Positions 46,571 to 55,131 of a DNA stretch of 64,000 nt are shown piece after piece. The DNA comes from JANQPC01 sp039208375. GTDB lineage: Bacteria; Pseudomonadota; Alphaproteobacteria; Rhodobacterales; Rhodobacteraceae. The position numbers were made by a program, and so were the translations under genes. Position 1 is the stretch's first letter, and the number at the start of each line of letters is the position of its first letter. The notes below the pieces were generated by a model that saw only the letters and a list, made by a program, of their open reading frames with translations, was not told the DNA's origin and searched no databases. The DNA is taken from assembly GCA_039208375.1 (NCBI GenBank), contig JBCCRC010000007.1:7248-71247 (forward strand), read 5' to 3'.

Positions 46571-46783
46571 TTACGCCGCGGCCGGATCCACCGTAAGGCC
46601 CACGGCCTCTGCATATTTCAGCCAGGTCTCAACGGAGGAGACGACCGCACGCACCTCAATCGCGATCAGTTCGATCCCGACGAGTGAAACCCGAACGAAG
46701 GCGTCAACGACGATGCCCTTGTCAAGAATTCGGTCCACAACTTCGGCGATAGATGCCGAAGACACGCTTTTTTCGATTGCCAT
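46571..46783 (-). CDS. gvpA: gas vesicle major structural protein GvpA
   Basis: 70 residues, the normal length: MAIEKSVSSASIAEVVDRILDKGIVVDAFVRVSLVGIELIAIEVRAVVSSVETWLKYAEAVGLT. The conserved helix-strand-strand-helix core that polymerises into the vesicle ribs is intact. AAAGGTG precedes the ATG. It is the last gene of the leftward array and has its own 93-base leader with a perfect palindrome, so it may be expressed separately and more strongly than the assembly genes. Confidence 0.95.
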   Translation of the reverse strand: MAIEKSVSSASIAEVVDRILDKGIVVDAFVRVSLVGIELIAIEVRAVVSSVETWLKYAEAVGLTVDPAAA

Positions 46784-46821
46784 GTTTCACCTTTGTCCAA
46801 TTGGCTGCCCCACCAGACGGG

Positions 46822-46835
46822 ATGCTGCGCAGCAT
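46822..46835. promoter_or_regulatory. perfect 14-bp palindrome in the gvpA leader
   Basis: ATGCTGCGCAGCAT reads the same on both strands and starts about 40 bases upstream of the gvpA start codon. It could be a repressor or activator site, or a stem in the 5' untranslated RNA that stabilises the message. Confidence 0.5.
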
Positions 46836-46876
46836 GGCACCGAAATCCTAATGTGCCGCTAAGCTGCGAAAGGCCT

Positions 46877-48112
46877 TTAGCCGGCGAGGCGCTTTCTTTT
46901 CTCGTCTGCAAAGATCTCCGCGATCGCGTGGCGTAGATCGGTCAGAAACTCATCCATCCCGTTGCGCGGTGGGCCGCCCCGTTTATCGACGAGGGCCGAA
47001 AGCTGGGTGACAATGGCGTGCTGCAGGGACGAAATCTCCCCAAGCTCCCGGCTCAGTAACTCGGTTGCCGCAATCTCGCGCCGCTCTGTGCCTTCCGAAA
47101 GCGCGCGCGCAAGGTCTGAGAGCCCGGCGCCTATGGCATCGCTACTTTCGCCACCGGGCTGGCCTTTAGGCTGTGGCTCATCAAGGCGCTCGGCAAGCGT
47201 ATCAAGACGCTCCGAAAGGGACATCAGCCCTGCCGTATCGAGCGCATCGGCGATAACCTGGCTGACGCTCTCCGCCGGCGGGGTTGCCGCGGCAGCAATC
47301 ATACTGTCAGAGAACGAATCAAGCCGGCCCAGAACCGTTGCGAGCGCAGTGCTGAACCGGGCCATGGTGGCCTTCAACTCCGCATTCTGAGCCCGGGAGT
47401 TCGTGGCATTCAACATGCGCTCCATCTGACCTTCGATCCGCGAAAGCGCTTCATTGGGCGCGTCATTGGCCTCAAGTGCGTCGAGCCTTGCGAGCATTGC
47501 GTCATTTCTCGCATGCTCCCGCTCAGCCGCGGCATCCAGTTTAGCTGATAGCGCCGCAACGGCGGCGGGGATGTCTGGCGCGCCTGCGCCTTGCACCTGA
47601 AGCGCACGTTCGACTGTTTCAGCAACGGCTTCTTCACCCAGCACCGGGCGTGCAAGAAGGTCGGACAGCGCGCGCTTAACCTCGGAAAGCATCGCGGCCG
47701 TTTCCGGTTCAGATGGGCGCCCGTCCACGTGCCCTGCCCCGTGGGCATCTTCACGGCCAGCGCCCGGGGGGCTATCCGGCGGCGCGCCGGGTGCCCCCAG
47801 GCGACCCTCGATTTCGTCAAGCATCGCGGTAATCGATGATTTGCCGGCGTCTGGCGGCGCGGCGCTGCGCAGGTCTGTTGCCACGATACCGAAGATGCTT
47901 AGCGAGCTTGGAATGCCGTCGGGCGCGAAGATAGCAACGCGCCCGTTATCAACCGGCACCACATGCGTGAGCCCCGCCGCGAGCGCCCGTTGCATCAAGG
48001 CCGTGATCGGCATGGGCTTATCTTTTCCCGCAGCAATCAGATGCGTGATGCGCCCTGACTTGAGCAGAAAATCAACAAGGTCGCGGCCAAATCCAATCTC
48101 AGTCACGTACAA
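46877..48112 (-). CDS. unrecognised coiled-coil protein in the gas-vesicle array
   Basis: 411 residues from a TTG (MYVTEIGFGRDLVDFLLKSG); a GTG two codons later is an alternative. The first 80 residues form a compact mixed domain (ITHLIAAGKDKPMPITALMQRALAAGLTHVVPVDNGRVAIFAPDG). A Pro/Gly-rich spacer and then about 260 helical, charged residues follow, with heptad-like segments (LDALEANDAPNEALSRIEGQMERML). No GvpC-type repeat was seen. Position between gvpK and gvpA implies a gas-vesicle role, perhaps scaffold or cell-pole anchoring. That is inference. Confidence 0.7.
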   Translation of the reverse strand: MYVTEIGFGRDLVDFLLKSGRITHLIAAGKDKPMPITALMQRALAAGLTHVVPVDNGRVAIFAPDGIPSSLSIFGIVATDLRSAAPPDAGKSSITAMLDEIEGRLGAPGAPPDSPPGAGREDAHGAGHVDGRPSEPETAAMLSEVKRALSDLLARPVLGEEAVAETVERALQVQGAGAPDIPAAVAALSAKLDAAAEREHARNDAMLARLDALEANDAPNEALSRIEGQMERMLNATNSRAQNAELKATMARFSTALATVLGRLDSFSDSMIAAAATPPAESVSQVIADALDTAGLMSLSERLDTLAERLDEPQPKGQPGGESSDAIGAGLSDLARALSEGTERREIAATELLSRELGEISSLQHAIVTQLSALVDKRGGPPRNGMDEFLTDLRHAIAEIFADEKRKRLAG

Positions 48113-48187
48113 TCCGATCCCAACGGCGCTGCAAATCCTTCGACACCACCGTACCGCTTCAAGCCTTAACGGCGGGCAAACCGATGC

Positions 48188-48514
48188 TCAGATCGTGCGG
48201 CCAAGCGGCCCAAGATCAATCGAAAGATCCTCAGGCGTCAGGCCGAAGCGAGCAGCGATATCGTGAACGGCGGCTTCGGCCCGCATGAGCGTGGTTCCGA
48301 GCGCATCCTCCTGCGCTTCGGTGAGAAGCCCCCGTTCCATCTGCCGGATCGCTTGAAGCTCCATCACCTGTCGCAAAAGTTCGATCAGGCCAAGAACAAG
48401 GCGCGCAAGGTCTTGTTCAACCGTTTCCGGCTGAAGCGCCAGGCGGCCACGGGCGGCTTCGCCCGCCACGTGGCGCGCGACTTCATCCATAGCTGCTCTT
48501 ACATCAAGCTCCAT
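48188..48514 (-). CDS. gvpK: gas vesicle protein GvpK
   Basis: 108 residues from MELDVRAAMDEVARHVAG; an ATG eight codons upstream is also possible. The family core is clear: LARLVLGLIELLRQVMELQAIRQMERGLLTEAQEDALGTTLMRAE and ends FGLTPEDLSIDLGPLGRTI. GvpK is one of the proteins needed for vesicle assembly. It overlaps the upstream gene by 11 bases. Confidence 0.92.
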   Translation of the reverse strand: MELDVRAAMDEVARHVAGEAARGRLALQPETVEQDLARLVLGLIELLRQVMELQAIRQMERGLLTEAQEDALGTTLMRAEAAVHDIAARFGLTPEDLSIDLGPLGRTI

Positions 48515-49118
48515 GATGCCCAGCCTGAGATGCGGCATCACCTCGCACGAGCGCTCTGGCACAGATGAAGGCGGGCCATAGCCCGGTGGCAAGGAACCGA
48601 TCGGGCGGTATGCCAGAGGCACGCAACGCGATGCCAAGCTCTGGGCGCCAGCGCGCGGCCTCCGCGCGTGGACACAGAAGATCGATCACGTCACCGCACC
48701 GGCCCGGTCGCAGCGCCGCCTCGCGCGATGGCAGGTGCCTCGCGATTACAGCGAGCGCTGCGCGCGCCGCGGCCCTCTCTCGCAACCGATCGGAACCGGC
48801 ACGCAGCCGCTCCCTCCCTGACAACGCGAGGGATTGGGCAGGCCGTCGATGAGTCAGCGCGAGGGTGAGTTGCCCCAAGCCCGTGGCTTCTTTGAGAAGC
48901 GATGCGATGCGCGTGGCGCTTGCTTCGCCGGGCCCCGGCGCGCCCGGGTAGGCTGGCAGAAAGGGGTCTAAGGCGCTGTGGCACATCACTTGCGCGGCAA
49001 GTCGATCACGCCCTTCGGGCGCAAACAGGGCCATGATTGGGCCCTCGATTTGCGCCCCTACCCCGGGCGGCAGAGGAGCACCGGCCAGCGCCCAGCCAAG
49101 AGGCGCCTTTCTTGTCAT
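48504..49118 (-). CDS. divergent GvpF/GvpL-like protein
   Basis: 204 residues from MTRKAPLGWALAGAPLPPG; the ATG overlaps the stop of the GvpS-like gene. It is shorter than usual GvpF/L proteins. Two landmarks align by eye with the paralog at 49320-50096: ALDPFLPAYPGAPG against VLPVRPGAMFSG, and LRASGIPPDRFLATGLWPAFICA against the terminal GPLPPYAFA region. It is therefore probably a degenerate fourth GvpF/L-type accessory protein, though an unrelated origin cannot be excluded. Confidence 0.6.
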   Translation of the reverse strand: MTRKAPLGWALAGAPLPPGVGAQIEGPIMALFAPEGRDRLAAQVMCHSALDPFLPAYPGAPGPGEASATRIASLLKEATGLGQLTLALTHRRPAQSLALSGRERLRAGSDRLRERAAARAALAVIARHLPSREAALRPGRCGDVIDLLCPRAEAARWRPELGIALRASGIPPDRFLATGLWPAFICARALVRGDAASQAGHHGA

Positions 49119-49327
49119 GCGGGCGGCCGGATCTTGTCCGGCGTCGTCAAAACCGCATTGAGACCGAGATACACGAGATCGACCTCGGCCACCGAGATCC
49201 AAAGCTCTCCGCGCAGCACAACACCGTGGTCAAGCAGGCCGTCGATTACGTCCAATAGCCGGGTATCGCCGCTCGAAAGAACATCTTCGGGCGCAAATAT
49301 TCGCGGCCCGTTCCCCGATTCAGACAT
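49115..49327 (-). CDS. GvpA-like minor protein (GvpS/GvpM/GvpJ type)
   Basis: 70 residues from MSESGNGPRIFAPEDVLSS. The GvpA-family fold is recognisable in RLLDVIDGLLDHGVVLRGELWISVAEVDLVYLGLNAVLTT. It lacks the long C-tail of GvpJ, so it is closer to GvpS or GvpM, small proteins thought to nucleate vesicle growth. It overlaps both neighbours. Confidence 0.85.
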   Translation of the reverse strand: MSESGNGPRIFAPEDVLSSGDTRLLDVIDGLLDHGVVLRGELWISVAEVDLVYLGLNAVLTTPDKIRPPA

Positions 49328-50096
49328 GCGCCGCCTCCCGCTTTTGGCTCTCTTGCGCATGACCCGCGAAGGCGTACGGTGGCAAAGGGCCCATAACCGA
49401 AAGATCAAGCCCAAGCGCCTCTCCAGATGGCGCGAGACGTTCAAGGGCGGCCAAGAAACCTTCGGTATTCGTTCGCATCACCAGAAATGCAACGTGAGCC
49501 AAAACGCCTTGGTCTGCCGTAGCCAACGGCGACTGCGCCTCCGCAAACGAGTGAAGATCGTTCACCAAGCCTGCCACGAAACTGCGCCGGTCCCCCGCTC
49601 TCGACCGGCGCGCCGCGCGCTGATTGCGCCGTGTTGCGAGAAAGGCGCGGCCGGACGGCGCCATTGCCTTTTGCCGTTCACTGGCAGGGGGGGCGGCACT
49701 TGCGCTCTCGGCGACAGCCCCGGCACTTCCATTCAAAGCAGGGTTACGGCAGCAGTGAACGGCGAACTCCACCTGGCCAGAAAGGCGCTCGAGGTGCTTG
49801 AGATAACCGGGAACGCGCCTGACCAACGCCTGCCTCAGCGCATCTTCACCCGAAAACATTGCCCCAGGGCGCACGGGCAGCACGTCCCCAGCCTCAATGC
49901 TGGCGCAAAGCAGCGCATGATGCACAGCTCCGAGCGCCAGCGTGTCTTCAATGGCCGCGTCGCCATCCTCGCGTGGGGCCGACGCAACAGTTGCAAGCGC
50001 GACGAGCCCGCCAAGATCGACGCGAAGGTGATCGGGCGCATTGGGCCCGTCCGGCGTGAAAGGTGGAACAAAGCCGTGCAAGTGCAGAAAAGTCAC
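49320..50096 (-). CDS. gas vesicle protein GvpF/GvpL family (third copy)
   Basis: 258 residues from a GTG (VTFLHLHGFVPPF) that overlaps the stop of the preceding gene (GTGA). Family landmarks: VLPVRPGAMFSGEDALRQAL, LKHLERLSGQVEFAVHC and the terminal LGLDLSVMGPLPPYAFA (the usual GPWPPYSF). GvpF/L proteins bind GvpA and help seed vesicles. A basic, Ala/Arg-rich insert sits near residues 150-185. Confidence 0.85.
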   Translation of the reverse strand: MTFLHLHGFVPPFTPDGPNAPDHLRVDLGGLVALATVASAPREDGDAAIEDTLALGAVHHALLCASIEAGDVLPVRPGAMFSGEDALRQALVRRVPGYLKHLERLSGQVEFAVHCCRNPALNGSAGAVAESASAAPPASERQKAMAPSGRAFLATRRNQRAARRSRAGDRRSFVAGLVNDLHSFAEAQSPLATADQGVLAHVAFLVMRTNTEGFLAALERLAPSGEALGLDLSVMGPLPPYAFAGHAQESQKREAAHV

Positions 50097-51031
50097 GCAA
50101 CCGCCTCCCGCACCGGTTTCGGGATCGCCTGGCCTTCGCGCCAAAGATCAAGCAACGGGGGTGGCGTTTCGGGCCTCCCCGCGGCATGCCATCCGGCAAG
50201 AAGCCGGATCGCCGCACGCACCTCGTTTGCCGCATCAGGTGCGTCGGCAGCAAGAAGGGCGCGACGTCGGGCCACGCCAAGATCACTGATCTTCCAAGTG
50301 CTTGGAAGCCCAAGGCGCACCTCGGCCTTCGGGATATCCCCACGGGACAGACGCCTAAAGACAAGCGTGCCAAACGCGGCCGCGGGGGCAGGGCCAATCT
50401 GGCGGATGAAAAACCCCTCCGTCCAAAGCGCATCGACAGCTTCGACCGCGCGCTCAAAATTCGAGTGTTCCATGCGAGAGACAAGAAGGGCGAAGCGCGC
50501 AACCGATGCGGGGCGGCACGGGAGCGTGACGATCTCCACCGCGGCCGGTACGAGAAGTGCGCCAATCTTGGCGGCCAACCGGCCCCTGAGCGCTTCCACC
50601 CCCCGCGCAATATCCTTTGCTGATACCGAGGCGGCGCGAAACAACGGCGCGAGTTCTGGCGCACTCCGAAAACTCGTTAGAACCCTGTCTTCCGCCCATC
50701 CCACTTCAACTTCGTATTGAACCCGGCCCTCGTTCGCCTCGAAAGCTTTCGACAACACGTCGCCATTCGCCGCAGCAATCTGGGGGAGTTCGTCGGGCTC
50801 GAGATACGCGCCCGACGCGACCGGTACGATGGCGCCGCATTCGAGAAGGCGTTCGAGTACTTGCTGGCGTCGAACGGCGCGCTTTAACACGATCCGTTTC
50901 GGAACGACGCTGCGCCAGCGAGGGCGTTCCATAAGGCACGCCGTCCAGGCGCCTGCAGCGTGAAGGCGCGCGGGCCCGGCAATGTCTGCACCCGGTCTCA
51001 CGGCACACAAGCCGATCAGCTCAAATCTCAA
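50093..51031 (-). CDS. gas vesicle protein GvpF/GvpL family (second copy), TTG start
   Basis: 312 residues. The frame extends further upstream, but TTG at 51031 follows a strong GAGGAG by seven bases and yields the expected strand start MRFELIGLCAVRPGAD; it overlaps the ATPase gene by 11 bases. GAIVPVASGAYLEPDELP matches the family's VLPVRFG segment, and VQYEVEVGWAEDRVL the following strand. A C-terminal helical extension of about 75 residues goes beyond typical GvpF/L. Confidence 0.8.
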   Translation of the reverse strand: MRFELIGLCAVRPGADIAGPARLHAAGAWTACLMERPRWRSVVPKRIVLKRAVRRQQVLERLLECGAIVPVASGAYLEPDELPQIAAANGDVLSKAFEANEGRVQYEVEVGWAEDRVLTSFRSAPELAPLFRAASVSAKDIARGVEALRGRLAAKIGALLVPAAVEIVTLPCRPASVARFALLVSRMEHSNFERAVEAVDALWTEGFFIRQIGPAPAAAFGTLVFRRLSRGDIPKAEVRLGLPSTWKISDLGVARRRALLAADAPDAANEVRAAIRLLAGWHAAGRPETPPPLLDLWREGQAIPKPVREAVA

Positions 51032-54000
51032 GGCCCGACTCCTCACCGATGAAATCGCGCACCCGGTCCGCACGACCCTGATGGATCCGCGCCAGCGCAG
51101 ACGCCAGATCGGCGCCCGTGATGTTGCTTTCCTCATCCCTGGAAACCGAACGCAGGAACGCTGTGCGCGCCGCATCCTGGCTCAAGGCCGCAAGATCGGC
51201 GCCAGACAGCCCATCGGCGGCCGTGGCAAGGTCGCCCAGATCCACATCGTCCGCCAGAGGGCGCGCGCCTAAATGAACCTCAAGGATCGCCCGGCGCGCG
51301 GCGTGATCGGGCAACTGGATGGGGATCACCATATCAAACCGACCCGGACGGGTGAGTGCGGGGTCAATCGCGCCAGGCCGGTTCGTGGCAGCCAGCACGA
51401 CTAGCCCGCCGCGCGCCGCGATACCGTCCAGTTCCACCAGCATCTGTGCGACGAGCCGGTCAACCGTACCATCGCCGCGCCCGCGCCGCGGGGCTAGCGC
51501 GTCAAGCTCATCAAAGAACACAATGGCCGGCGCGGCGTTGCGGGCCTTGGCGAACGTGTCGGCGAGGGCCTGTTCGGCCTCGCCCAAAAACGGCGACAGG
51601 ATTGTAGTGGCGCGAACCGATAGAAAGTTCATGCCAGTCTCGCCCGCCAACGCCCGCGCGAGTAGCGTTTTTCCCGAACCTGGCGGGCCGCTCAGCAGAA
51701 TGCCACGCGTCGGCGTGAGTCCGAGGCGCGCCATTGCTGCGCGATTGCGGTGCGGGGCGAGAACGGCGTCGGTCAACGCGGCCTTGGCGGCGTCAAGCCC
51801 GCCAATCTCGGCCCAGCCCGTTGGTGGCACCGCCACCTCCGCGCCCCGCAAAGCACTTGGCCCGGTTCGCGCCATCGCGACGTCAAGATCTTCCATCCGA
51901 ATGTCCAGTGCATCGGGGCTGATATCCGCGGCGCGGCCGTCAGCGGCCTCAAGCGCCCGCGCAAGGCTGGCCAGCGCAGCCTCGCGGGCGACCGCAGCAA
52001 GATCAGCCCCGGTGTAGCCCGCCGCACGGTCTGCAACAGACGCCAACGACACTGCGGGCCCTAAGGGCGCCGCGCCGAGATGCACTTGCAGTATTTCGTG
52101 CCGCGCCGCCGTGTCGGGAACGCGGAACGGGATCTCCCGGTCAAAACGACCCGGGCGTCGAAGCGCCGGGTCGATTGCATCGGGAAGGTTCGTTGCTGCA
52201 ATCACAATCACTTGCCCGCGATCGGAAAGCCCGTCCATCAGGGTAAGAAGCTGCGCCACCACGCGCCGTTCGACCTGTTTTTCGGCCGAGAGGCCGGCGC
52301 GGCGGGGAGCAATTGCGTCGATCTCATCGATGAAGATGATTGCCGCACGGTCAGCTCGGGCGGCATCGAACACCGCCCGAAGCGCAGCTTCGCTTTCGCC
52401 GTAGTGCTTTGAAACGATCTCTGGCCCGGCAATCTCATAAAATGCGGCGCGGGTCTGCTCTGCAATCGTTCGGGCGAGGAGCGTCTTTCCAGTGCCTGGC
52501 GGGCCTGTAAAGAGGATGCCGCGCGGCGGAGCAATGCCGAGCCGTTCAAACAAGTCAGGGCGCTCCAGCGGCGTGGCCACCATTTCGTGAACCCGCGCAA
52601 TCTCATCCCGCAGGCCGCCCAGTGCCTCGTAGCCCTTCAGGCGCGCGCCCGCGCTTTCGACGGGTCGCACCAGCGAAAGCGTGCTATATTCGGAAAACAT
52701 GCCCGGGCCATCGGGGGTGAGGGCCTGTACCGTCAATTGCGTGCGCTGCCCCCCTCGCAGGGAAAGCGGTAGCGTTTCGCCGGGGGCCAGCGGAAGATCG
52801 AACAAGGCATCAGAGAGGTCGTCCACCCCGATGTCGCCCCCACCATCAACTATCAACACTGCCGTTTCGATGCGGGGAAGCGGCGCGGGGGCCACGCCGA
52901 CCACTTCGCCATCGGAAGCGCCGAGCCGCGCCGAAAGGGTGGCGTCGATCTGTATCTGCCCGGGCGCCACATCACCCGGCACGGCGCGGGCAAAGACAGT
53001 CTGTGTTGCAGACAGCTGCACCGTATCGCCGGGGCTCATGCGCAGGTCCGACATATCAGCGTGGCGGAGGCGCACCAGAGCGCGCCCTGTGGCGGGAGTG
53101 TTTTGGATTTGGGCATGAAGGGCGACTTGTCGGAGAGTGCCGCCCGCGCCATTTGTTGCGAGCGGTACGCTCTGCGCAGGCGGGTCAGCGACGTCTCCAA
53201 CCTCTTTCGACGCGTCGCCTGGCGTTGCGGGGCTGGGTGACGCCATCGTGGGGATCGTGACCGCCGTTTCCACTGCCGAAGCGCGATCCCGCTCGTCGAC
53301 TGGCTGCGTCGTATCGCAACCCGGCGCGGCCAGTTCCACTTCTTCATCCGCGCTCTCGGCCATCTCCTGCAGTGGCGGCTCAGCGCCCGCCGCCGTCGCC
53401 GCAGAATTCAGGCCGTCACCAAGCACCAGCGGTTCTTCCGCATCCCCAACCTCAGCCGCCGAGACCGTCGGCGCTCGGCTGCTGGCTTCTGGGCTCGGAT
53501 GTCCCGGGTCTGGTCCCGCCCGGGCAGCAGCCGCCGCAGGCGCAGTTGGAATTGCTTGTGCTGTCGCGGCGGTGTTTTCGCCTTCATCTCTCGCCCCGCC
53601 GTTGGATGCATGGTCTCCGCTGGCAACGCGCCGCGACGGCTCAGTGCCAGCCGCGTTGCCCACCCGCTCTGCATTCCCCGCACGCATGGTAGGGTCTGGC
53701 GCAGCGCCATTGTCGGCAAACCTATCGGGGCGATCGGGCTCTCCCCTGCGCGGCGTGCCCGGTTGCGCGGCGTTTCGTTCGGGCGCGTGCCCGGTCTGTG
53801 GCGGCTGGGGCGGCTGGGGCGCGCCGGATGCCGGCTGGGCCGCCGGCGTATCCGCAGGCGCTTCCCGCCCTGGCAAACGATCTTCGCCAAGGTCGCGGCG
53901 AGCCACCCCATCTTGAGGTGTACCACCGGGCCCAATCGGGGGGATCTGCGCTGCCTCGTCGCTTAAGAAGCCAGCCGCGGGCTCTGCACGTAGGGCCGGG

Positions 54001-54122
54001 CTTGCACCATCGCTCCCGGCCTTGTCACTTGAAGTTCTGGCGCCCCGGAACGCGCCCGAAGAGAGCCCGCTACGGTTGGGGCCAGCGCGGCCCGTCCAGT
54101 CCCCACGATCCGGCCCCGTCAT
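51021..54122 (-). CDS. CDC48/VAT-like double AAA+ ATPase within the gas-vesicle array
   Basis: 1033 residues. Residues 1-325 are Pro/Ala/Gly/Glu-rich and look disordered. Residues 330-485 resemble the N-domain of CDC48/VAT (LVRLRHADMSDLRMSPGDTVQL). Two AAA+ modules follow: Walker A GPPGTGKT at 540-547 and B IIFIDE at 595-600; Walker A GPPGSGKT at 812-819 and B IVFFDE at 867-872. RRPGRFDRE and TRPGRFDMV are the arginine-finger regions. CDC48 enzymes unfold or remodel protein complexes. The ATG overlaps gvpG (ATGA), and the end overlaps a GvpF/L gene, so it is a built-in part of the array. Remodelling or recycling of vesicle proteins is inferred. Confidence 0.9.
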   Translation of the reverse strand: MTGPDRGDWTGRAGPNRSGLSSGAFRGARTSSDKAGSDGASPALRAEPAAGFLSDEAAQIPPIGPGGTPQDGVARRDLGEDRLPGREAPADTPAAQPASGAPQPPQPPQTGHAPERNAAQPGTPRRGEPDRPDRFADNGAAPDPTMRAGNAERVGNAAGTEPSRRVASGDHASNGGARDEGENTAATAQAIPTAPAAAAARAGPDPGHPSPEASSRAPTVSAAEVGDAEEPLVLGDGLNSAATAAGAEPPLQEMAESADEEVELAAPGCDTTQPVDERDRASAVETAVTIPTMASPSPATPGDASKEVGDVADPPAQSVPLATNGAGGTLRQVALHAQIQNTPATGRALVRLRHADMSDLRMSPGDTVQLSATQTVFARAVPGDVAPGQIQIDATLSARLGASDGEVVGVAPAPLPRIETAVLIVDGGGDIGVDDLSDALFDLPLAPGETLPLSLRGGQRTQLTVQALTPDGPGMFSEYSTLSLVRPVESAGARLKGYEALGGLRDEIARVHEMVATPLERPDLFERLGIAPPRGILFTGPPGTGKTLLARTIAEQTRAAFYEIAGPEIVSKHYGESEAALRAVFDAARADRAAIIFIDEIDAIAPRRAGLSAEKQVERRVVAQLLTLMDGLSDRGQVIVIAATNLPDAIDPALRRPGRFDREIPFRVPDTAARHEILQVHLGAAPLGPAVSLASVADRAAGYTGADLAAVAREAALASLARALEAADGRAADISPDALDIRMEDLDVAMARTGPSALRGAEVAVPPTGWAEIGGLDAAKAALTDAVLAPHRNRAAMARLGLTPTRGILLSGPPGSGKTLLARALAGETGMNFLSVRATTILSPFLGEAEQALADTFAKARNAAPAIVFFDELDALAPRRGRGDGTVDRLVAQMLVELDGIAARGGLVVLAATNRPGAIDPALTRPGRFDMVIPIQLPDHAARRAILEVHLGARPLADDVDLGDLATAADGLSGADLAALSQDAARTAFLRSVSRDEESNITGADLASALARIHQGRADRVRDFIGEESGLEI

Positions 54123-54361
54123 CTTACCTCCCTCGTGGTCGCTTCGAGCCGGTCTAGTATCTCCGTTTCGGCGGCTTCGTAGGTGGCCTCGTCGATGTCA
54201 CCGGCCACAAGGGCGCGCTCAAATGCATCAAGCCTCGCATAGAGGTGCGCGGGGTTGTTCAGCTCCCGATCCGCGGCATGATGCACTTGCGAGATCGCCC
54301 AAGAGGCGCCCCGAACAGGCCCAGTGAGCGGCAAAGCGAGAAGACTACGAAGAAGGCCCAT
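54119..54361 (-). CDS. gvpG: gas vesicle protein GvpG
   Basis: 80 residues: MGLLRSLLALPLTGPVRGASWAISQVHHAADRELNNPAHLYARLDAFERALVAGDIDEATYEAAETEILDRL. The family pattern (hydrophobic LPLTGPVRG start, then a charged amphipathic helix) is clear. GvpG is a small assembly factor binding GvpF/GvpL. Its ATG overlaps the stop of the preceding GvpF/L gene. Confidence 0.93.
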   Translation of the reverse strand: MGLLRSLLALPLTGPVRGASWAISQVHHAADRELNNPAHLYARLDAFERALVAGDIDEATYEAAETEILDRLEATTREVR

Positions 54362-55131
54362 CAGGCGGCATCCTCGGCAGACGCGGCGTCAAGCACGAGA
54401 TCGGCAAAATGAAAGGCCGGGCCGGGGCCCAGCAGGGTTGATTGGCATGCATCCGGTGCCAACCCGGCGAAAGTGAGCGCAGCTATCGCTGCCGCGAGCC
54501 GCGCTTTTAGCGTCTCAAGCCCGTCATTCTCAAGCAGGACCTCAAGCCGAATCACCTCCGTATCGTTTCTCGGCGGTTTCAAAACGTGGTCGGCAAGGAC
54601 GGGCCGGAGCGCCGCGATGAGTTCTGCTTCAGCTGCCGCACGGCGCGTGGCGACGGCCGATTGCAGGGCGCGCCCGAACTCGGCCACTGCGAACTGCGCG
54701 GGCGCCGGATCGGCAGCAAGCTCTGCCCGCAGCCCAGCAAGTGCAGGGTCCGCCCCCAAAGCAGCATCCAAAGCGGCCCTCTCGGTTGCCTGCACGCGCA
54801 CGCCCATCTCAACGCGCCCGCGCAAGCGCTCAAGCGCAGCCGCCACTGCCGCGGCGCGGGCGGCGCACCGTGCTTCGATCGCCTCAACAGAGTCGGCCAG
54901 GGTGCCAAAGGCCATCGGCAGAACGGTTCCGACCGCCATCGCCGCCTCATTGGCGCGCGTATGTGCCAAAGCATCCCGCCGCCGGGGGCGCACCGGGCCG
55001 CCCTCGTGCTCGCGATAAAGCAACGTCAGATCGCCGAGGAAGGCGTGCTGCACCGGTGCACCCACCGCCCCGAACACGCCTTCAGCCATCGGCTGCTCGA
55101 AGAGTTCAACAAGAGCATAGAGGTAAATCAT
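54361..55131 (-). CDS. gas vesicle protein GvpF/GvpL family (first copy)
   Basis: 256 residues from MIYLYALVELFEQPMAEGVFG. Landmarks: RANEAAMAVGTVLPMAFGTLADSVEAI, LERLRGRVEMGVRVQATE, and the end STLLGPGPAFHFADLVL. Of the copies it has the most standard layout. A gap of 166 bases separates it from gvpH upstream, the longest in the array apart from the flanks of gvpA, so an internal promoter is possible. Confidence 0.9.
   Translation of the reverse strand: MIYLYALVELFEQPMAEGVFGAVGAPVQHAFLGDLTLLYREHEGGPVRPRRRDALAHTRANEAAMAVGTVLPMAFGTLADSVEAIEARCAARAAAVAAALERLRGRVEMGVRVQATERAALDAALGADPALAGLRAELAADPAPAQFAVAEFGRALQSAVATRRAAAEAELIAALRPVLADHVLKPPRNDTEVIRLEVLLENDGLETLKARLAAAIAALTFAGLAPDACQSTLLGPGPAFHFADLVLDAASAEDAA

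Noticed and set aside
48978..50720. Rightward 580-residue open frame opposite the gvp genes
   Set aside because: It is antisense to three overlapping gvp genes with clear homology, is rich in Arg/Ser/Pro without domains, and is a by-product of high GC content.
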